A DNA stretch of 64,000 nucleotides from Fusobacterium perfoetens ATCC 29250 (GTDB lineage: Bacteria; Fusobacteriota; Fusobacteriia; Fusobacteriales; Fusobacteriaceae): assembly GCF_000622245.1 (NCBI RefSeq), contig NZ_KK211417.1, positions 32,798-96,797 of the forward strand, in the 5' to 3' direction. Position 1 is the first letter of the stretch, and each line of letters opens with the position of its first letter. Shown here in pieces: positions 44,818-56,265 of the stretch. A program made the position numbers and the translations under genes. Under the pieces are notes generated by a model, which saw only the letters and a program-made list of their open reading frames with translations, had not been told where the DNA came from and ran no database searches.

Positions 44818-45531
44818 TTAATCACAAAATGTTTCCAAAGCTATTTTCATCATATTTGTAAAAGATAATTGTCTTTCTTCTGCTGTTGTAGCTTTTTTAG
44901 AAGTAAAACTATCTGATATTGTTAAAAGACAGGCAGCTTTTTTTCCTAAAACTTTTGCATTATGAAAAAGAGCAAAACTCTCCATCTCTACAGCTTCACA
45001 ACCTTTATCTTCAAATATTTTTTTATAATATCCCTCTTCAGCATCTCTATAAAAAACATCACTAGAATGAATTTTTGATAAATGAATAGGAATATTTAAT
45101 TTTTTAGCTGTTTCTTTTATTTTTTTGTTTAACTCTTCATCTGGATAAGTTTCATCTTTTTCATATCCATTTTGAGTTTTAGCAAAAGAAGATTCACTCC
45201 AAGCACTTTCTACCAATACAATATCAAAAATATTTAATGTATCTACATAAGCTCCAGCTGAGCCAATTCTTAAAATATTTTCAACACCATATTGAGAAAA
45301 AAGTTCATAAGAGTATATTCCTATTGATGGCATTCCCATTCCAGAACCCATAACAGTAATCTCTTTTCCTTTATATTTTCCTGTATAAGCAAACATATTT
45401 CTAACTGAATTTACTAATTTTACATCTTCCAAAAAAGTTTCAGCTATAAATTTAGCTCTTAAAGGGTCCCCAGGCATTAAAACATTTTTTGCAATTTCTC
45501 CAACATTAGCACTATTATGTGGTGTACTCAT
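44818..45531 (-). CDS. deoD: Purine nucleoside phosphorylase DeoD-type
   Basis: Splits purine (deoxy)nucleosides with phosphate. It has 237 residues, the size of the hexameric DeoD form. It shows STPHNSANVGEIA, MPGDPLRAKFIAETFL, GSGMGMPSIGIYSYEL and EAVEMESFALF. The SDSF segment near the end holds the catalytic Asp of the 6-oxo/6-amino purine type. It is the last gene of the udp-cdd-deoD operon, nine bases after cdd. Confidence 0.95.
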   Translation of the reverse strand: MSTPHNSANVGEIAKNVLMPGDPLRAKFIAETFLEDVKLVNSVRNMFAYTGKYKGKEITVMGSGMGMPSIGIYSYELFSQYGVENILRIGSAGAYVDTLNIFDIVLVESAWSESSFAKTQNGYEKDETYPDEELNKKIKETAKKLNIPIHLSKIHSSDVFYRDAEEGYYKKIFEDKGCEAVEMESFALFHNAKVLGKKAACLLTISDSFTSKKATTAEERQLSFTNMMKIALETFCD

Positions 45532-45540
45532 ATATCCTCC

Positions 45541-45939
45541 TTATAAACTTTCATCTGTAAATGAAAAAGGTAATAATTCTTCAATATTTGTTATTTTTAT
45601 TTTGTCTCCAGTAACTAATACTATAGGAGTATCTTTTTCTAATAATTCAACCATAACTTGTCTACAAGCTCCACAAGGAGTTATTAAATTTTTTCCACTT
45701 CCTACAATACAAATTGACTCTATATCTTTTTTTCTATATCCCATAGAATAAGCTTGAAATATAGCATTTCTTTCGGCACAGTTTGTTAAACCATAAGAGG
45801 CATTTTCTACATTAGCTCCTAAAAAATATTTATTGTCTTTTGTTTTTACACAAGCTCCTACAAAAAAATTTGAATATGGAGCATAGGCATTTTTTTGAAC
45901 TTCATAAGCTTTTTCTATAATATCCCTATATTTTTCCAT
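45541..45939 (-). CDS. cdd: Cytidine deaminase
   Basis: Zinc enzyme converting cytidine and deoxycytidine to uridine and deoxyuridine. It has 132 residues. The zinc site is N-C-A-E-R-N (Cys with catalytic Glu) and PCGACRQVM, and YAPYSNFFVGA and NVENASYGLT bind substrate. It sits between udp and deoD with short gaps, so cytidine can be turned to uridine and then split by Udp. Confidence 0.96.
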   Translation of the reverse strand: MEKYRDIIEKAYEVQKNAYAPYSNFFVGACVKTKDNKYFLGANVENASYGLTNCAERNAIFQAYSMGYRKKDIESICIVGSGKNLITPCGACRQVMVELLEKDTPIVLVTGDKIKITNIEELLPFSFTDESL

Positions 45940-45947
45940 ATAAACCT

Positions 45948-46721
45948 CTATTTCTTTTTATCTTCTTTTATTAAATTTCTTATAGCTTCTATAGTAATTT
46001 TCACAACTTCATTTGTATCATGAACAACAGGATTATCAAGTCCTAACTTTTCTCTTTCTTGATTTGCCATAACTAAAAAAGAAGCTCCCACTCTAACTTT
46101 TCTATAACTTCCTACTATAAAAAGAGAAGCTGATTCCATTTCAGAAGCAAGACAACCTAATCTTATCCAAGCTTCCCATTTATTATTTAATTCATAACTT
46201 ACTGGTTTTATATCTGGACTATGTTGTCCATAAAAAGAATCTTTAGATTGTACAACTCCCACATGATATTTTTTTCCTAAAGTTTCTGAAGCTTTTATTA
46301 GAGAATTAACTATATCTATATTAGCTACTGCTGGAAATTCTATTGGGGCATATTCTCTAGTTGTTCCCTCCATACGAATGGAAGCTGTAGCAATAACCAC
46401 ATCTCCTCCTACTATTTCTTTTTGCATTCCTCCACAAGTTCCAACTCTTAAAAAAGTATCAGCTCCACAATTTACTAATTCCTCTAAAGCTATAGAGGCT
46501 GATGGCCCACCAATTCCTGTAGAAGTTACACTTACTTTTTCTCCATCTAAATATCCTGTGTATGTTACAAATTCTCTTACATCTGCCATTAATTTGGGAT
46601 TATCTAAATATTTAGCAATTTTTTCACATCTTTTTGGGTCTCCTGGTAAAATTACATATTTACCAACATCTCCCTCTTTTAACCCTATATGATATTGTAA
46701 TCCATTTTCAGAATATTTCAT
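45948..46721 (-). CDS. udp: Uridine phosphorylase
   Basis: Splits uridine to uracil and ribose 1-phosphate. It has 257 residues from the ATG at 46721, which has GAGGTG six bases upstream; a GTG three codons earlier lies inside that binding site and is rejected. Motifs are [21 protein letters not shown] in part, [14 protein letters not shown] and [11 protein letters not shown]. It is the first gene of the pyrimidine/purine salvage operon udp-cdd-deoD. Confidence 0.94.
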   Translation of the reverse strand: MKYSENGLQYHIGLKEGDVGKYVILPGDPKRCEKIAKYLDNPKLMADVREFVTYTGYLDGEKVSVTSTGIGGPSASIALEELVNCGADTFLRVGTCGGMQKEIVGGDVVIATASIRMEGTTREYAPIEFPAVANIDIVNSLIKASETLGKKYHVGVVQSKDSFYGQHSPDIKPVSYELNNKWEAWIRLGCLASEMESASLFIVGSYRKVRVGASFLVMANQEREKLGLDNPVVHDTNEVVKITIEAIRNLIKEDKKK

Positions 46722-46800
46722 ATAATTCACCTCTTTTTTATAGGAAATTTTCTTTGTTTATATTTATTTGACGAAAAAAATAAAAAAAAGATAATATAAA

Positions 46801-46835
46801 AAGAGGCTATTATAAATATTATATAATAACCTCTT
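46801..46835 (-). terminator. Terminator after smpB
   Basis: Long stem AAGAGGCTATTAT/ATAATAACCTCTT with one mismatch, followed on the minus strand by T-rich sequence, six bases past the smpB stop. Confidence 0.8.
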
Positions 46836-46841
46836 AAAAAA

Positions 46842-47285
46842 TTAATATCTTTCTTTCATTGCTCTATCAATATCTCTCTTTTGGTCTTTTTTAGCTATAC
46901 TTTCTCTCTTATCGTAAGTTTTCTTTCCTCTAGCAAGAGCAATATCTACTTTTACATATCCTTTTGAAAGATGTACATTCAATGGAACAATAGTATAACC
47001 CTTTTGACTTACTTTTTCATGTAATTTTTTTATCTCTTTTTTATGAAGAAGTAATTTTCTTACTCTTTTTTCTTCAGGATTATATACACTTCCATATTCC
47101 CAAGGAACAATAGACATTCCCATTATAAAAACTTCTCCATTAATAATTCTTACAAAAGATTCTTTTATACTAACTTTTCCAGCCTTAGCTGATTTTACTT
47201 CACTACCTACTAATTCAATACCAGCCTCTATTTTATCTTCTACAAAATAATCAAAATAGGCTTTTTTATTATTTGCAAGTATCAT
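46842..47285 (-). CDS. smpB: SsrA-binding protein SmpB
   Basis: Delivers tmRNA to stalled ribosomes in trans-translation. It has 147 residues, with NKKAYFDYFVEDKIEAGI, GSEVKSAKAGKVS, RKLLLHKKEI and the basic tail YDKRESIAKKDQKRDIDRAMKER split over the last 25 residues. It follows rnr by ten bases, a common pairing because RNase R degrades tmRNA-tagged transcripts. The tmRNA gene itself is not seen in the window. Confidence 0.96.
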   Translation of the reverse strand: MILANNKKAYFDYFVEDKIEAGIELVGSEVKSAKAGKVSIKESFVRIINGEVFIMGMSIVPWEYGSVYNPEEKRVRKLLLHKKEIKKLHEKVSQKGYTIVPLNVHLSKGYVKVDIALARGKKTYDKRESIAKKDQKRDIDRAMKERY

Positions 47286-47295
47286 TTTTCACCTC

Positions 47296-49428
47296 TTATT
47301 TTCTTTTTACAGAAAAATTCTCTTCATTATATGGAGCTACTTCTATCTCCAATTCTCCCATATCAACTCTTACAATTATGACTTCTAATTTATCTCCTAA
47401 GTTATATTTTTCTCCTGTATCCGTATCTATCATAATATAATTTTTTTCATCAAATTCATAATAATGAGGAGAATTTGTAACATCCCACATACATTCTACT
47501 AACTCTTCTGTTTCTATAAATACTTTTCTATTACTAATTCCAACAATAGTTCCTTTAAATACATCTCCTATTTTATCAAGCATATATTCTACTATTTTTA
47601 TTTTTTTACTTTCTTCTTCTACTTTCATTGCATCTCTTTCTGTTTTAGAAATTGCTGTACAAATAGTTGGAAGATTTTTTTCTAATTTTTCAATATATTT
47701 TTTCTTAGGATATCCAAATAAAGTTTCTCCCAAAATTCTGTGAATCATTAAATCTGCATATCTTCTAATAGGTGATGTAAAATGTGTATAATAACTTGAA
47801 GCTAATCCAAAATGACCAATATTTTCAGGAGTATATCTAGCTTGTTTTAAAGCCATCAATATCATTTTATGGACTATCATACTTATTCCTTTTACTTGAG
47901 AGTCCTCAATTATAGATTGAAACTTCTTAGGATGTACTCCTTCAGACCCAAACATAACTTTATACCCAAATTTTCCTAAAACATCATTTAATCCATGTAT
48001 TCTTTCTCCATCTGGTTTTTCATGAGTTCTATAAATACTTGGTACTTCTAACCAGAATAATTTTTCAGCAACAGCTTCATTTGCCTCTATCATAAAATCT
48101 TCTATAATTTTTTCAGCTTCTCCTCTATCTCTTTTTTCTAAATGGTCAACTGTTAAATTATCTTTTAATATTACTTTTATTTCTGGCAAATCAAAATCTA
48201 TACTTCCTCTATTATATTTTATATTTCTTATAATTTTAGAAAGCTCCAACATCATAAACAACATATCTTTTATAGAGGCATATTTTTTACAAAGTTCCTC
48301 ATCATTTTCTAAAATTTTATTTACATCAGTATAAGTCATACGATAAGCTGTTCTAATAACTGACTTATAAGTTTGAACATCTTTTACTTTTCCTAAAGAA
48401 TCAATTTCAAGTTCACAAGTAAAAGTTAGTTTATCTTCATTAGGATTTAATGAACAAATTCCATTTGAAAGTTCACGAGGAAGCATTGGTAAAACTCTAT
48501 CTACTAAATAAACTGAGTTCCCTCTTCTTAAAGCTTCTTTATCCATAGCTGAACCTTCTTTTACATAATAACTTACATCAGCTATACTAACAATTAATCT
48601 ATAATTTCCATTTTCTTTTTTCTCTACATATACAGCATCATCTAAATCTTTAGCATCAGCACCATCTATAGTAATTATTGATAAATTTCTTAAATCCTTT
48701 CTTGAAGCTATTTCATCTTTATGTACCTCTTGAGGAACAGCTTTAGCCTCTCTCATAACTTCTTCTGGAAAATCTTCTTTCAAATTTTCTCTTTTTAGTA
48801 AAGCTTCCATCATAACTTTACTATCTAAAGGATTTCCTAAAGCTTCTATTATTTTTCCTTCTGGCTTTCTATCTCTATCTCCAAAGAAATCTATCTTAAC
48901 AACAACTAATTCTCCATCTCTGGCCATACCTAAAAATCTTTTTGGAATATATATATCTTTACCAAAAGAGTGAGTAGGAGTTACAAAACCAAAACCTTTT
49001 TGTTTTTGTAAAATTCCAATAACTGTGTCATTAGTTCTTTTTATAATTTTATAAACTTCTCCCTCTTTTTTTTCTGTTCTAACACTATCTTTTGTAATTC
49101 TTACCAAAACTATATCTCCGTTTAATGCTCCATTAAATCCAGATTTTGGTATGAAAATCCCTTCTTTTTCAGTATCAACAAAGGCAAATTTATTTCTTAT
49201 AACACTAAATTCTCCACAAACCATTCCTATATTTTCAGGAATATTATATTTACCTTTATTATTTTTTACAAGTTCTCCTAGTTCTACCCAAGAATCTAAT
49301 ATCTCTCTATTTCTTTTTTTCATTTTTGAGGACCAAGATAAAAGTTTATATATTTCATCTATTCCTATGGATTTTTTATTTTCAGTTAAATATTTTTTTA
49401 GTATTTCTAAATCTCTTTTTATATCCAT
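47296..49428 (-). CDS. rnr: Ribonuclease R
   Basis: A 3'-5' exoribonuclease of 710 residues. It has an N-terminal winged-helix and cold-shock domains (about 1-200), the RNB catalytic domain (DGADAKDLDDAVYVE, with metal-binding aspartates, and TSPIRRYADLMIHR) and a C-terminal S1 domain (about 625-705). It degrades structured RNA and acts with SmpB-tmRNA. It lies 20 bases after yqeK. AAGGAGGAAAA precedes the ATG. Confidence 0.96.
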   Translation of the reverse strand: MDIKRDLEILKKYLTENKKSIGIDEIYKLLSWSSKMKKRNREILDSWVELGELVKNNKGKYNIPENIGMVCGEFSVIRNKFAFVDTEKEGIFIPKSGFNGALNGDIVLVRITKDSVRTEKKEGEVYKIIKRTNDTVIGILQKQKGFGFVTPTHSFGKDIYIPKRFLGMARDGELVVVKIDFFGDRDRKPEGKIIEALGNPLDSKVMMEALLKRENLKEDFPEEVMREAKAVPQEVHKDEIASRKDLRNLSIITIDGADAKDLDDAVYVEKKENGNYRLIVSIADVSYYVKEGSAMDKEALRRGNSVYLVDRVLPMLPRELSNGICSLNPNEDKLTFTCELEIDSLGKVKDVQTYKSVIRTAYRMTYTDVNKILENDEELCKKYASIKDMLFMMLELSKIIRNIKYNRGSIDFDLPEIKVILKDNLTVDHLEKRDRGEAEKIIEDFMIEANEAVAEKLFWLEVPSIYRTHEKPDGERIHGLNDVLGKFGYKVMFGSEGVHPKKFQSIIEDSQVKGISMIVHKMILMALKQARYTPENIGHFGLASSYYTHFTSPIRRYADLMIHRILGETLFGYPKKKYIEKLEKNLPTICTAISKTERDAMKVEEESKKIKIVEYMLDKIGDVFKGTIVGISNRKVFIETEELVECMWDVTNSPHYYEFDEKNYIMIDTDTGEKYNLGDKLEVIIVRVDMGELEIEVAPYNEENFSVKRK

Positions 49429-49448
49429 TTTTCCTCCTTAATCTACAA

Positions 49449-50006
49449 TTATTTTTTTGAAGTTAAATCTTCTAATGTTTCTATAGTATTTTTATGAATA
49501 ACTCCACCTTTTCCTTTTAAATATTCCAATTTTCTTGAAATTTCCATAATAATACCATCATCTAAATTTCTAAAAGTTTCTTTTCTTATCTCATCTACAT
49601 TTGGATAATCTCTTCCATATTCTATGGCATCTCCAATATAAATAATTTTTTCAAGTAATGACATATTCTTTCTTCCAATAGTGTGATATTTTATACTATT
49701 TAAAATATCTTCATCTTCAATTCCAAACTCTTTTTTTACAACAACAGATGCAGCTAATCCATGAAAAATTTCATTTAGATTTTCATATCCTTTAACTTCT
49801 TCCATATCTTTACAAATCTCTTTTAAAGTTTCTATATTTTCTTTTTTTAAATAATCATGTAAAATAGCAGCTATTCTAGTTTTTTCCTCATCACAACCAT
49901 ATTTTTTAGCAAGTTCTACACATATTTCTTCAACACCTAATGTATGTTCATATCTTTTAGATGGCAATTTTTCTTTTACTATTTCTCTTAGATTATTTAT
50001 ATCCAT
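49449..50006 (-). CDS. yqeK: YqeK-family HD phosphohydrolase
   Basis: A 185-residue HD-domain hydrolase. Members split diadenosine tetraphosphate symmetrically to ADP. Metal ligands appear in RYEHTLGVEEICVELA, AAILHDYLKKE (His-Asp), HGLAASVV and YHTIGRKNMS. It is followed by rnr and smpB in one operon. A short terminator lies between it and the GerMN gene upstream. Confidence 0.92.
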   Translation of the reverse strand: MDINNLREIVKEKLPSKRYEHTLGVEEICVELAKKYGCDEEKTRIAAILHDYLKKENIETLKEICKDMEEVKGYENLNEIFHGLAASVVVKKEFGIEDEDILNSIKYHTIGRKNMSLLEKIIYIGDAIEYGRDYPNVDEIRKETFRNLDDGIIMEISRKLEYLKGKGGVIHKNTIETLEDLTSKK

Positions 50007-50025
50007 TTTTATCTCCTTGATGAAA

Positions 50026-50046
50026 AAGGGAGTTTTTAGCTCCCTT
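50026..50046 (-). terminator. Intra-operon terminator between GerMN and yqeK genes
   Basis: Seven-bp stem AAGGGAG/CTCCCTT with a seven-base loop and five T residues on the minus strand. Its 5' arm reaches the GerMN stop codon, so it probably reduces, rather than ends, transcription into yqeK-rnr-smpB. Confidence 0.6.
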
Positions 50047-50842
50047 ATATATCTTTTCTATATTTAAATTTTCCTTTTAAATTAGAATATTTTACTTTAT
50101 CAGTATCTATTCCATTAATTAAAATTTTTATTTCTTCAACAGAGTCTAAATTAGTCAAAGTATTAACAAAAGAATAAATTAATAAAATCTCTTCCTTTGG
50201 ACTTTTTACATTTGAAAATATTTTTTCAGGTAAATCTAAATAAAGAGTACTGTCTACCTTATAATAAAACACTTCTGTTTTTTCATTTATATTAGGAATT
50301 AATTTTAAATTTTTTAATTTCTCTATAGTTTTATTTAATGTTTCTCTTATAATATCATTTTCCCCTGTAGATTTAATAGTTTCTATTTCCTCACTTACTA
50401 ACTGCCCATCATTAGGATAAAAAATATATAATTTTTGTTTTTCAATCATCCTTGTAATATCTCTTCTTTCAAAAACAGTTTTAGGAAGCCCCTTATTTAA
50501 TGAATTAAAATATAAATATCCTGATAAAATTGTAATTATCCATAAAATTCCAACTATTTTTATAGTTCCATTTTTTTCTTTAGAAAAGAATTTTTTTATA
50601 CTTCCAAAAATTAACTCTGTATATTCTTTTATTGCTTCTTTATTATTATTTTTTTCTTTTTTCTCTTTTTTTTCAAATTTATATTTCAGATTTTCTTTTT
50701 TAGAGTCTTCTACTTTTTTATTTGAATTTTTATCTTCCATAACTTCATCATACAATTTTATATTTTCATCATGCCCTGAAAAAACTCTTAAATTTACTTC
50801 TTTTTCTTCTGTTTCTTTATTATTCTTTACAAATTTTATCAT
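50045..50842 (-). CDS. Membrane-anchored GerMN-domain protein
   Basis: A 265-residue protein. Residues 1-95 are charged, lysine/glutamate-rich and likely disordered in the cytosol. A single membrane helix follows (about 100-118) and then a GerMN-like domain outside (about 135-260; KLYIFYPNDGQL, LNKTIEKLKNL, STLYLDLPEKIFSN). GerM in Bacillus is a sporulation protein, but similar domains occur in wall proteins of non-spore formers. The ATG at 50842 has AGGAG six bases upstream and is preferred over the TTG just before. Its gene lies nine bases after a wall amidase gene, suggesting it guides or tunes that enzyme. Confidence 0.78.
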   Translation of the reverse strand: MIKFVKNNKETEEKEVNLRVFSGHDENIKLYDEVMEDKNSNKKVEDSKKENLKYKFEKKEKKEKNNNKEAIKEYTELIFGSIKKFFSKEKNGTIKIVGILWIITILSGYLYFNSLNKGLPKTVFERRDITRMIEKQKLYIFYPNDGQLVSEEIETIKSTGENDIIRETLNKTIEKLKNLKLIPNINEKTEVFYYKVDSTLYLDLPEKIFSNVKSPKEEILLIYSFVNTLTNLDSVEEIKILINGIDTDKVKYSNLKGKFKYRKDI

Positions 50843-50851
50843 CAAACTCTC

Positions 50852-51871
50852 CTAATAAAAATAATCTCTAATATGTTCAGCAATTTTTTGAGCCATAATT
50901 TTTTGTTGCCCTTTAGAAGTTATGATTTTATGGTCCTTAGAACCTTTTATAAATCCAACTTCTATTAATATTCCTGGACAATTAATTCCTCTTAAAACAG
51001 CAAAATTTGCTCCATGAGTTTTTCTATCTCTCATTCCCATTCTTTTAGCAAGAGAAGTATTTAGTTTATCAGCAAAAGGGATAGTTTTCTCTTGATTTTT
51101 ATTATAGGCTATCTCTCCAGCAATTTGTACTATCGAACTTGTATTTTCACCATATTTTTCACCAAAACTATTTTCATATCTTGCTATACTTGCTGCATAG
51201 GGAGTAGATTTTTTAGAAAAATAAAATATTTCTATTCCATTAGCACTTGTATCACTAGAAGAATTAGCATGAAGGCTTATAAATAAATCTGCACCTATTC
51301 CATTAGCCACATTACTTCTATTTCTTAAAGAAATAAATTCATCACTATCTCTAGTCATAACTACATTAAAGTCTCGTTTTAATTCGTCTCTTAAATATTT
51401 TCCAATACTTAAAACAATATCTTTTTCTTTAATATTTTTATATCCAAGAGCTCCAGAATCTTTTCCACCATGTCCTGGGTCAATTACTACTGTGTATTGT
51501 TTATTTTGAGCACTATTAGATAAATCTACTACTACACGATTTGGATTTTTCCTTAAAGTTACTCTATGAAAAACATTCTTTTTTAATTTTAAGAAAAAGC
51601 CATGAGAATTTACATATTTATAATCTGATATACTTTCTAAATATTTTGACAGATTATTTCTTACTCCTTTATTATAAATAGGTACTTCATTTCCTATTTC
51701 TAAAAAAAGAAGTCTATTATAATCATCATATTCACTATGATAAACAGGGGTTGTTTCATCTAAATCAAAAACAACCTGTGGAGGATAAGTATTAAATCTT
51801 ACATTTTTTACAGTTGAAGAAAAACAAATTGAGAATAAAACCAAAAACATTAAAAATACTTTTTTTATCAT
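50852..51871 (-). CDS. N-acetylmuramoyl-L-alanine amidase with AMIN-like domain
   Basis: Secreted zinc amidase of 339 residues that cuts the amide bond between muramic acid and the stem peptide. Residues 1-18 are a signal peptide, about 20-125 an AMIN-like targeting region, and about 132-337 the Amidase_3 domain with VIDPGHGGKDSGALG, LSIGKYLRDEL, FISLHANSS and LIEVGFIKGSKDHK carrying the zinc and catalytic residues. In diderms such enzymes (AmiC-like) split septal wall. Start of the operon amidase-GerMN-yqeK-rnr-smpB. Confidence 0.94.
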   Translation of the reverse strand: MIKKVFLMFLVLFSICFSSTVKNVRFNTYPPQVVFDLDETTPVYHSEYDDYNRLLFLEIGNEVPIYNKGVRNNLSKYLESISDYKYVNSHGFFLKLKKNVFHRVTLRKNPNRVVVDLSNSAQNKQYTVVIDPGHGGKDSGALGYKNIKEKDIVLSIGKYLRDELKRDFNVVMTRDSDEFISLRNRSNVANGIGADLFISLHANSSSDTSANGIEIFYFSKKSTPYAASIARYENSFGEKYGENTSSIVQIAGEIAYNKNQEKTIPFADKLNTSLAKRMGMRDRKTHGANFAVLRGINCPGILIEVGFIKGSKDHKIITSKGQQKIMAQKIAEHIRDYFY

Positions 51872-51902
51872 TAAACCACCATAAGTAAGATTTTTTTAAC
51901 AA

Positions 51903-51935
51903 AAAAACGACAATTAACTTTTAATTGTCGTTTTT
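51903..51935 (-). terminator. Terminator after yajC
   Basis: Perfect 15-bp stem (51903-51917 with 51921-51935) with a three-base loop and five T residues in the 3' arm, between yajC and the amidase gene. Confidence 0.9.
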
Positions 51936-51943
51936 CATTCAAA

Positions 51944-52213
51944 TTACTCTAAAATTCCAGCAACAGCTGATTTTCTAATAGTCATATGAACACCTTTATC
52001 TATTCTTATTACGACAAAAGCTTCTTCTACGCTAGATATTACACCTTTTATTCCACCTACAGTAACTATAGTATCACCAGCTTTTAAATTATCTAACATT
52101 TGTTGTTGCTTCTTTTGTTTTTTCTTATTTGGTAAAACCATAAATACATAAATAATAACTATCCATAAAGCAATCATTATTAATGTACCATATTTAGCAA
52201 ATATTTCTTTCAT
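51944..52213 (-). CDS. yajC: Preprotein translocase subunit YajC
   Basis: An 89-residue single-pass membrane protein that joins SecDF in aiding protein export. It has a membrane helix at about 10-30 (LIMIALWIVIIYVFMVLP) and the YajC core after it (NKKKQKKQQQML, GDTIVTVGGIKGVISSV). It is transcribed alone from the promoter at 52251; secD and secF are not next to it here. Confidence 0.95.
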   Translation of the reverse strand: MKEIFAKYGTLIMIALWIVIIYVFMVLPNKKKQKKQQQMLDNLKAGDTIVTVGGIKGVISSVEEAFVVIRIDKGVHMTIRKSAVAGILE

Positions 52214-52250
52214 TTATTTCCCTCCATATTTTTATCAAATTTCTAATCTT

Positions 52251-52279
52251 AGTATATCATAGGAAATGATTTTTTTCAA
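52251..52279 (-). promoter_or_regulatory. Promoter of yajC
   Basis: TTGAAA (52279-52274) and TATACT (52256-52251) with a 17-base spacer and TG one base before the -10 box. The -35 box lies just past the dnaJ stop codon. Confidence 0.7.
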
Positions 52280-52293
52280 CAAACTCTTTTATA

Positions 52294-53436
52294 TTATTTA
52301 AATAAATCCTTAAATCTTTCTATAAAACTTTTGTTCATTTTATAATTTTTATCTTTTAAACTTTCGTCAAATTTTTTAAGAAGTTCAATTTGTGTATCAT
52401 TTAAGTTAGTTGGAACTTCAATCACAATTTTTACAATTTGGTCTCCTACATATGACCTAGGATTATTTATTCCTTCTCCTCTTAACTTAAATAATTTTCC
52501 ATTTTGTGTTCCAGCAGGAATTTTTATAGATTTTTTTCCATTTAATGTAGGAATTTCTACTTCTCCTCCTAAAGCTGCCTTAGCATAAGTTATCGGAACT
52601 TCACATATAATATTTTCTTCATCTCTTACAAAGAAATCATGTTCTTTAACATGGAAGAAAATATATAAATCTCCATTTTCTCCACCTTCAGAACTTGCAT
52701 CTCCCATTCCTTGTATCCTTAATCTTTGACCATCATGTATTCCTACAGGAATTTTTATAGTTTTTTTAATAGTTTCTCTTTCTAATCCTGTACCACCACA
52801 TTTTTTACATTTTGTTTCTGGAATTTGTCCTTTGCCTCTACATTTATCACATTCTTCAACACTTTTAAAACTTCCTAATAATGTTCTTTGGATTTTTTCT
52901 ATTCTACCTTTTCCACCACATTTATCACAAGTTTTCATTTTACTTCCAGGCTCAGCACCTGTTCCATTACAAGCAGAACATTTTCCTCTTCTTGTATATT
53001 TAATTTCTTTTTCTCCACCTTTGGCTACTTCTTCTAAAGTAATGGTTACATCTACTCTTAAATCTTCACCAGGTTCTGGTCCTCTTCTCTGAGTACTTCC
53101 ACCAAAACCACTTCCTCCAAAGAATGATGAGAAAATATCTTCAAATCCACTACCAGAGAATCCTTCAAATCCTCCATATCCTCCACCAGCTCCATTTTCA
53201 AAAGCTGCATGTCCAAATCTATCATACTTAGACCTTTTATCTGCATCTGATAAAACTTGATAAGCTTCATTAATCTCTTTAAATTTTTCTTCAGCTTCTT
53301 TTTTCTCTTTTTCACTTGCATTACTAAATCTATCAGGATGATATTTCATTGCTAATTTTCTATAAGCTTTTTTAATCTCAGCTTCAGAAGCAGTTTTTTC
53401 TACGCCTAAAAGATCATAATAATCTTTTTTTGCCAT
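52294..53436 (-). CDS. dnaJ: Chaperone DnaJ
   Basis: Hsp40 co-chaperone of DnaK, 380 residues. The J domain (1-70) has the KYHPDRF motif. A Gly/Phe-rich region follows (about 75-120), then four CxxCxGxG zinc repeats ([32 protein letters not shown], about 145-215) and the C-terminal substrate domains. It lies 15 bases after an aldose epimerase-like gene, which splits it from dnaK. Confidence 0.97.
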   Translation of the reverse strand: MAKKDYYDLLGVEKTASEAEIKKAYRKLAMKYHPDRFSNASEKEKKEAEEKFKEINEAYQVLSDADKRSKYDRFGHAAFENGAGGGYGGFEGFSGSGFEDIFSSFFGGSGFGGSTQRRGPEPGEDLRVDVTITLEEVAKGGEKEIKYTRRGKCSACNGTGAEPGSKMKTCDKCGGKGRIEKIQRTLLGSFKSVEECDKCRGKGQIPETKCKKCGGTGLERETIKKTIKIPVGIHDGQRLRIQGMGDASSEGGENGDLYIFFHVKEHDFFVRDEENIICEVPITYAKAALGGEVEIPTLNGKKSIKIPAGTQNGKLFKLRGEGINNPRSYVGDQIVKIVIEVPTNLNDTQIELLKKFDESLKDKNYKMNKSFIERFKDLFK

Positions 53437-53451
53437 TTTATCCTCCCATTA

Positions 53452-54306
53452 TTAAATAACTTTTATTTTTATTCTTCTTTGATATACCTGTTCTTTTTCT
53501 AATTTTTCTATTCCAACTTTATCTTCTAATTTTCCATTAGAATTTACATAATCAGTTATTCCATCCCAAGGTTCAAAACAAATAAATCCTGAACCAGGAA
53601 CATTCCAAAATGCCATATACTTAAAACCTTCATAATTAAATTCTAATTGTTTATCACTATCTAAAGATTTTAAAAATACTTTACTTGAATTAGTATTTTC
53701 TAAAATAACAGCATCTTTTTCAAAAGTTTTTTCATCAAATTTAAAGATTTTTCCTTTAAATAAATCTTGTGTTTTTTCTCCTAAAAAACCATCTTCTATT
53801 ATTTTTGAAACACCAATTTCATCCTTTTCAAATTCTACAAAATTATTATTTTTTTCAAATAAATTAAGAGCAGGATGTGCTCCTAATGAAAAATACATAT
53901 CCCCATCTGTTAGATTTTCTACTTTATATTCTAATAATACCTCATTATCAACAATAGAATATCTTAAATATAAATTAAAATCAAAAGGATATATTTTTTT
54001 AGTTTCTTCATTTGACGAAAATAAAAATTCTATAAAATTTTCTCCTTTGACATTAACTATAAACTCATTATCTCGAGCAAACCCATGTCTTGTTTTTATT
54101 TGATATTTTTTTCCATTATAAAAATATTCTGAATTTTTTATTGTTCCTACAAAAGGAAATAATATTGGTGATGATTTAGCCCAAAATTTTGGATCTTTCT
54201 GCCAAATATATTCAAAATTATTTTTTTTGTTAAAAAGACTTGTAAGTTCAGCACCTTTACTATTAATAACAACCTTTAGATTGGAATTTTCTATTATATA
54301 ATCCAT
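53452..54306 (-). CDS. Aldose 1-epimerase family protein
   Basis: A 284-residue galactose mutarotase-like protein of the beta-sandwich fold, closest in pattern to the LacX/YeaD-type group. The catalytic-type residues are a histidine in LGAHPALNLF (about 142-151) and a glutamate in GFICFEPWDGITD (about 236-248). It probably interconverts anomers of a sugar or sugar phosphate; the substrate is unknown. It stands between dnaK and dnaJ, behind the dnaK terminator, and is probably co-transcribed with dnaJ. No functional tie to chaperones is evident. Confidence 0.85.
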   Translation of the reverse strand: MDYIIENSNLKVVINSKGAELTSLFNKKNNFEYIWQKDPKFWAKSSPILFPFVGTIKNSEYFYNGKKYQIKTRHGFARDNEFIVNVKGENFIEFLFSSNEETKKIYPFDFNLYLRYSIVDNEVLLEYKVENLTDGDMYFSLGAHPALNLFEKNNNFVEFEKDEIGVSKIIEDGFLGEKTQDLFKGKIFKFDEKTFEKDAVILENTNSSKVFLKSLDSDKQLEFNYEGFKYMAFWNVPGSGFICFEPWDGITDYVNSNGKLEDKVGIEKLEKEQVYQRRIKIKVI

Positions 54307-54331
54307 TTTTACTCACCTTATAATCTAAAAA

Positions 54332-54361
54332 CTGGGAATAGAGAACAAGCTCCATTCCCAG
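54332..54361 (-). terminator. Terminator after dnaK
   Basis: Twelve-bp stem CTGGGAATGGAG/CTCTATTCCCAG (one G-U pair) with a six-base loop and five T residues on the minus strand, 20 bases past the dnaK stop. Confidence 0.92.
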
Positions 54362-54381
54362 AGAAATGTAATCTATTTTAA

Positions 54382-56247
<1,866 letters not shown>

Positions 56248-56265
56248 TTATTTTATTTACTTTAA

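Noticed and set aside
46722-46730. GTG at 46730 as the udp start
   Set aside because: The GTG is part of the GAGGTG binding site that serves the ATG at 46721.
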